Under the pieces are notes generated by a model. That model was not told the DNA's origin, searched no databases, and worked only from the letters and a program-made list of their open reading frames with translations. 64,000 nucleotides of DNA. Origin: Rhizobium phaseoli. Its GTDB lineage: Bacteria > Pseudomonadota > Alphaproteobacteria > Rhizobiales > Rhizobiaceae. The translations under genes were made by a program, and so were the position numbers. This document shows positions 60,550 to 64,000 of the stretch, piece by piece; position 1 is the first letter of the stretch; the number at the start of each line of letters is the position of its first letter. The DNA is taken from contig NZ_WUFT01000012.1 of the NCBI RefSeq assembly GCF_010668805.1, forward strand, positions 62,001-126,000, in the 5' to 3' direction.

Positions 60550-61881
60550 ATGGCAACAACATCGCATTACGGACCGTCATCGTCGTCGCTGGAACGCGAC
60601 GCGCGGCGCATTCACGACGACAAACCGGTTTCGCCAGGCAGCATCGCCGTCGGCGTGGTCATTGGCCGCATGTCGGAATTCTTCGATTTCTTCGTCTACG
60701 GCCTCGCCTCCGTGCTGGTCTTTCCACAGCTCGTCTTCCCCTTCGCGCCGGACAGGCTGACAGGCACGCTCTATTCCTTCGCGATCTTTTCGCTCGCCTT
60801 CCTCGCCCGCCCTGTCGGCTCCGTCGTCTTCATGGCGATCGACCGGATGTATGGGCGCGGCACCAAGCTGACGATCGCGCTCTTCCTGCTCGGCGGCTCC
60901 ACGGCCTCGATCGCCTTCCTGCCGGGTTACGACGAGATCGGCGTCTGGTCGATCGCGCTGCTGGCGCTCTTCCGTCTCGGCCAGGGTTTTGCGCTCGGCG
61001 GCGCCTGGGATGGTCTTGCCTCGCTGCTCGCGCTCAATGCGCCGGCCAACCACCGCGGCTGGTATGCGATGATCCCGCAGCTCGGCGCGCCGATCGGCTT
61101 TGCGCTGGCAAGCACGCTGTTCGGTTATTTCGTCGCCAATCTTTCCAGTGAGGATTTTCTCTCCTGGGGCTGGCGTTATCCGTTCTTTGTCGCTTTCGCG
61201 ATCAATGTCGTGGCGCTGTTTGCGCGTCTGCGGCTGGTGATGACCAAGGAATTCGGCACGCTGCTGGAGCAGCACGAGCTGGAGGCGGCACCGATCCTCG
61301 ACGTGCTGCGCGTTCACGGCCGCGATATCCTGATCGGCGCCTTCGTGCCGCTCGCCAGCTTCGCCATGTTTCACCTCGTCACCATCTTCCCGCTTGGCTG
61401 GATGAGCCTTTACGGTAACCAGCCGATCGGCGCCTTCATGGTGGTACAGGTGGTCGGCGCCATGGTCGGCATCGTCACGATCATCGCCTCTGGCCTGATC
61501 GCCGATCGCATCGGCCGGCGCGCCCAGCTTGCCATCTGCGCCGTCCTGATCGCCGTCTTCAGCTTCGTCGGGCCGATCCTGATTGCCTCCGGCAACAGCG
61601 GCCACGATGCCTTCGTCATCATCGGTTTCGGCGTGCTCGGCCTGTCCTTCGGCCAGGCGACCGGCTCGATTTCGTCGCGCTTCGGCCGCGGTTATCGCTA
61701 TACCGGTGCCGCCTTCACCTCGGACCTTGCCTGGCTGATCGGCGCCGGTTTCGCGCCGTTGGTGGCGCTCAGCCTCTCCAGCCGCTTCGGCCTGACCTTC
61801 GTCGGCTACTATCTGCTGTCCGGGGCCATCTGCACACTCGCCGCACTCGCCTTCAGCAGAGCGCTGGAACAGCGCGAATAG
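60550..61881 (+). CDS. MFS transporter, metabolite:H+ symporter (MHS) type
   Basis: The 443-residue transporter has 12 segments, with MSEFFDFFVYGLASVLVFPQ, AFLARPVGSVVFMAIDRMYGRGTKLTIALFLLG and FRLGQGFALGGAWDGLA matching the MHS group, which includes the proline/betaine, citrate and ketoglutarate importers. GAGGAG is 7-8 nt before ATG 60550; a longer upstream frame is not used. The same gene sits beside cyo operons in other rhizobia, from memory. Substrate unknown. Confidence 0.87.
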   Translation: MATTSHYGPSSSSLERDARRIHDDKPVSPGSIAVGVVIGRMSEFFDFFVYGLASVLVFPQLVFPFAPDRLTGTLYSFAIFSLAFLARPVGSVVFMAIDRMYGRGTKLTIALFLLGGSTASIAFLPGYDEIGVWSIALLALFRLGQGFALGGAWDGLASLLALNAPANHRGWYAMIPQLGAPIGFALASTLFGYFVANLSSEDFLSWGWRYPFFVAFAINVVALFARLRLVMTKEFGTLLEQHELEAAPILDVLRVHGRDILIGAFVPLASFAMFHLVTIFPLGWMSLYGNQPIGAFMVVQVVGAMVGIVTIIASGLIADRIGRRAQLAICAVLIAVFSFVGPILIASGNSGHDAFVIIGFGVLGLSFGQATGSISSRFGRGYRYTGAAFTSDLAWLIGAGFAPLVALSLSSRFGLTFVGYYLLSGAICTLAALAFSRALEQRE

Positions 61882-61892
61882 CGAATTGACAC

Positions 61893-62026
61893 AGCCTGCA
61901 TGGGAAACCGTGCAGGCTCAGGTTGCTGATCAACTTTAAAACTTCGCTCTTTACTCCGCGTCATCCTCGGCCTTGTGCCGAGGATCTGCTGAGCCGGTTG
62001 TAGATGCTCGGGACAAGCCCGAGCAT
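61893..62026. repeat. Hairpin cluster after the MFS gene, including a rhizobial palindromic repeat
   Basis: AGCCTGCATGG-GAAA-CCGTGCAGGCT (61893-61918) is an 11-bp stem with a GNRA loop, 11 bp after the stop, probably ending transcription. ATCCTCGG-N7-CCGAGGAT (61963-61985) and ATGCTCGGG-N5-CCCGAGCAT (62004-62026) are arms of a common rhizobial repeat. Confidence 0.65.
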
Positions 62027-62085
62027 GGCGGAAGAGGGATTGACCGGCTTTGTCAGTCGTCTGAGCCTCTGCAGGAAACCTTTCG

Positions 62086-62109
62086 AATTGCGCAATTCAA
62101 TTATTGAAT
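62086..62109. promoter_or_regulatory. Overlapping palindromes upstream of the toxin-antitoxin genes
   Basis: AATTGCGCAATT (62086-62097, perfect) overlaps ATTCAATTATTGAAT (62095-62109, symmetric about one T), 53 bp before the antitoxin start. Antitoxins usually autorepress through such sites. Closer to the start, GCATATCC and GGATATGC (62132-62139 and 62153-62160) form another inverted pair. Confidence 0.5.
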
Positions 62110-62161
62110 GCATTGCAATCTATAATTAAATGCATATCCTTGGCTTGAACGAGGATATGCC

Positions 62162-62623
62162 ATGACCGCGGAAACCATCGATCATTCGACCCTTGCCCGT
62201 CTTGTCGATGCAGGAGCGGTCGAGGCCGCGCATGTCGTCGGCAAAACCGGCGGCTGGTCGGTCGTCATTCGTTACGGCAAATCAGAGCGTCCGCTCGCCG
62301 CCCAACGCAGCCGGCAGGTGCGTGTATTCAAGCGCATGGATACCCTGGTTTCTTATCTCAAGGATGTCGGCATCTCGCAGTTCGATGTCGATGCGGCCGG
62401 TTACGCCCCTCAGACGGCGTTGCGGCCGGATCGGGCCGCGGCTCTGCGTCGGACCCATGAGGCGGCGGAATACGACAAATGGTTCCGCGAACAGGTTGAG
62501 GAAGCAATCCGCGAAGCCGATGATCCGAACGCTATCTGGATTAGTGCGCAGGACGCCGAAGGGCGAATGGACAAGCTTCGGGCCGAACTGCTGGCGCAGT
62601 TGGAATCTGGAGATAAGGCTTGA
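62162..62623 (+). CDS. Probable type II antitoxin with an N-terminal extension
   Basis: The 153-residue protein is encoded 4 bp overlapping with a RelE/ParE-like toxin. The C-terminal half (HEAAEYDKWFREQVEEAIREADDP and ISAQDAEGRMDKLRAELLAQL) resembles RelB/ParD antitoxins. The N-terminal 75 residues (VVGKTGGWSVVIRYGKSERPL, RQVRVFKRMDTLVSYLKDVGI) form an extra conserved-looking module. That module may be the DNA-binding or dimerisation part. GAGGATATGCC precedes the ATG. Confidence 0.75.
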   Translation: MTAETIDHSTLARLVDAGAVEAAHVVGKTGGWSVVIRYGKSERPLAAQRSRQVRVFKRMDTLVSYLKDVGISQFDVDAAGYAPQTALRPDRAAALRRTHEAAEYDKWFREQVEEAIREADDPNAIWISAQDAEGRMDKLRAELLAQLESGDKA

Positions 62624-62910
62624 TCGTCAAGTGGCTGCACCATGCTCTTCTGGATCGGGAAAGTCAGGTTCGGCAGATCTTCGCCCAAAATCCAAAAGCT
62701 GCAATCGCGTTGGATGATGTTATCCGACATCAGGCCAAAATGCTCGCCGATCACCCCGAGGCAGGACGCGGCGGCCGTCTCAGTGGAACGCGGGAATTGG
62801 TCATCCCGCGCACAGCATTTCTGCTGATCTATCGCATCGACAGAGAAGCCCAGAGGGTGGAAATACTGCGCCTTCTTCATGGCGCCCAGCAATGGCCGCC
62901 GCAACGCTGA
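62620..62910 (+). CDS. RelE/ParE-family toxin
   Basis: The 96-residue protein has the family pattern LLDRESQVRQIFAQNPKAA, GRGGRLSGTRELVIPRTAFLLIYRI and VEILRLLHGAQQWP, typical of the ParE/RelE fold. ParE toxins poison DNA gyrase and RelE cleaves mRNA; which applies cannot be told. Its start overlaps the antitoxin stop by 4 bp (ATGA), the standard antitoxin-toxin order. On a replicon with repABC it may add to stable inheritance. Confidence 0.87.
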   Translation: MIVKWLHHALLDRESQVRQIFAQNPKAAIALDDVIRHQAKMLADHPEAGRGGRLSGTRELVIPRTAFLLIYRIDREAQRVEILRLLHGAQQWPPQR

Positions 62911-62917
62911 ATGCGTT

Positions 62918-63385
62918 TTACTGTGCCATCTGCGGCTGCTTTGCCGCCCGGGCCGCGGTCAGTTCTGCCGTCGTGTGGTTGAGGCGGTCGGCGAGAACGC
63001 GCATGATTTCGACCGCCATTTCGGGGAAGTCGCTGAGCAGCTTCAGAAAATGCTCCTTGCTGATGCGCAGCACTTCGAGCGCCGAGGTGGCGCGTACCGT
63101 TGCCGTGCGCGAGACATCGCAGAGGATGGCGATTTCGCCGACGATGGAATTGAGCTCGACATCGGCGACCTTGATCTCGCCGGCCGGCGAGGAGACGATG
63201 ATGTCGGCGGTGCCGGAAAGAATGACATAGGCGGCGTCGCCGACATCGCCTTGATGGAAGAGGTTCTGACCGGCCTTGTAGGTCATGCGGTCGGAGGTGA
63301 AGGCCAAAAGCTTGAGCTTGGCTGGCGCAATCCTCGAAAAGATCGGCACCCGTCGCAGCATTTCGACTTCGTCTCTCAACAGCAT
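62918..63385 (-). CDS. Cyclic-nucleotide-binding domain protein without output domain
   Basis: The 155-residue protein is a single cNMP-binding domain (about 12-130: VPIFSRIAPAKLKLLAFTSDR, GDVGDAAYVILSGTADIIV, VGEIAILCDVSRTATVRA). The GEIAILCDVSRTATV stretch is the phosphate-binding cassette with the conserved Arg. There is no C-terminal DNA-binding helix, unlike Crp. It lies 98 bp downstream of an ABC gene on the same strand and probably works with that protein. It is convergent with the toxin gene, ending 7 bp away. Confidence 0.88.
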   Translation of the reverse strand: MLLRDEVEMLRRVPIFSRIAPAKLKLLAFTSDRMTYKAGQNLFHQGDVGDAAYVILSGTADIIVSSPAGEIKVADVELNSIVGEIAILCDVSRTATVRATSALEVLRISKEHFLKLLSDFPEMAVEIMRVLADRLNHTTAELTAARAAKQPQMAQ

Positions 63386-63483
63386 GAGCGTTTCAATCCT
63401 CTGACGCCTGGTTCGTGGAACCAGCCGTCTTCAATTCCGGGCGTCCCGCCGGGAACACCTACCATCGCCGCCCCAATAGAATA

Positions 63484-64000
63484 TTACGATAACAGTTCCT
63501 TGAACATCCCGTTTTTCTCGGAAAGTTCCGGATAGTTTCCGGCTTCCGCCAGCCCGCCGCGGTCGAAGAGCAGGATCCGGTCGAACACCTCCGCCATCCG
63601 GGCATTGGAAAGCACCCAGATGATTGCCGGACGATGGCCCTCCTCGTGCAGATCCTCGACGATGTTGCGGGTGATCTGATCCTGGACGCGTTGGTCGAGC
63701 GCCGATAGCGGCCGATTGAAGATGAAATAGTCCGAGCGTTTCAACAGCGCGCGGGCAAGGTTCAGTTTCTGGCGCTGCACCATGGTCAGCCGCTTGCCGC
63801 CGGAGCCGACGTCGAATTCGAGGCCGATCGACAGGACATCGTCATAAAGATCGAGCGCGTCGAAGAGTTCGCCCATGATGCCGCGGATGCGATCGGAGGC
63901 GTCGGCCTGCTGATAGGCGATGCGGCCGAAGAGCACATTGTCCATCAGGCTTGCCGACGGGGTGAAACGCTCGGCGTCGTAGCGTTCGATCAGCTCGGCG
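63484..64000 (-). CDS. ABC transporter protein, C-terminal part, with degenerate ATPase motifs (runs off the window)
   Basis: The last 171 residues of an ABC protein are visible (SASLMDNVLFGRIAYQQADAS to YPELSEKNGMFKELLS). The ABC signature is GGKRLTMVQRQKLNLARAL rather than LSGGQ. The Walker B region reads YFIFNRPLSALD where active domains have LDEATSALD, so the Asp and Glu are lost. The switch-loop His is Asn (WVLSNARMAEVFDRILLFDRGGLAEAG). The frame is intact, so this looks like a non-hydrolysing or regulatory domain, not a pseudogene. Its start and other domains lie beyond base 64000. Confidence 0.8.
   Translation of the reverse strand, partial: AELIERYDAERFTPSASLMDNVLFGRIAYQQADASDRIRGIMGELFDALDLYDDVLSIGLEFDVGSGGKRLTMVQRQKLNLARALLKRSDYFIFNRPLSALDQRVQDQITRNIVEDLHEEGHRPAIIWVLSNARMAEVFDRILLFDRGGLAEAGNYPELSEKNGMFKELLS

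Noticed and set aside
1..64000. CRISPR arrays, tRNA or rRNA genes, prophage or conjugation genes
   Set aside because: None was seen. No regularly spaced repeats, no clover-leaf-like segment, and no phage or transfer protein among the recognised genes.
63484..64000. Calling the degenerate ABC gene a pseudogene
   Set aside because: The frame is intact to a normal stop, and the rest of the domain is well formed; loss of motifs in specific positions looks selective rather than decay.

Overview
The window reads as part of a large replicon of a fast-growing Rhizobium, closest in content to the R. etli / R. leguminosarum group. The grounds are high GC, a complete repABC replication and partition unit, typical rhizobial family pairings (mocDEF, hmrR/actP, cyoABCD with surf1, the aerobic cob pathway) and rhizobial palindromic intergenic repeats. 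A protein of the family that databases call RHE_PE00001 follows repC; from memory that label is an R. etli p42e locus tag. A secondary, chromid-like replicon of the p42e/pRL11 type is therefore the best guess. This is inference; no database search was possible.

Layout. 1-2.3 kb: start of nadA, two tandem NadQ-type operators, nadQ, and a divergent PanB-family gene. 2.4-7.2 kb: a mocDEF-like Rieske oxygenase operon, divergent from a LacI regulator and a sugar-isomerase-like TIM barrel. 7.2-14.3 kb: corrin genes cobF-G-H-I-J and cobL-M on the minus strand, with cobK on the plus strand filling the cobJ-cobL gap. 14.3-18.0 kb: repABC with two perfect parS sites and the antisense RNA between repB and repC. 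18.2-25.0 kb: the RHE_PE00001 protein, an ECF sigma / anti-sigma / Bax-inhibitor operon, a small unknown, and copper export (actP, hmrR) with a textbook CueR promoter.

25-35 kb: treY, pbpC and an 1821-residue alpha-2-macroglobulin-like protein. 35.5-39 kb: exported msrA and an L,D-transpeptidase separated by a 2.1-kb redox cassette (cytochrome b561, MarR, ABM monooxygenase, DUF1772) that is flanked by diverged 123-bp direct repeats. 39-45 kb: regulators and two MFS transporters. 45-49.2 kb: both halves of a heterodimeric ABC exporter with a repeat element between them. 49.4-55 kb: two flavoproteins, a PAS-PAS hybrid histidine kinase and an acyltransferase. 55.1-61.9 kb: the cyo quinol oxidase, surf1 and a divergent MHS transporter. 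62.1-64 kb: a toxin-antitoxin pair, a cyclic-nucleotide-binding protein, and the 3' end of an ABC protein whose nucleotide-binding motifs are degenerate.

How it fits together: cofactor supply (NAD, B12), respiration, copper and redox defence and envelope maintenance sit beside the replication module, which looks like a stable housekeeping-bearing replicon rather than a mobile accessory plasmid. I saw no transposase, integrase, CRISPR array, tRNA or rRNA gene. The most interesting points are the antisense cobK arrangement, the repeat-flanked redox cassette, the PanB-like protein lacking its expected metal ligands, and the degenerate ABC domain next to a cyclic-nucleotide sensor.
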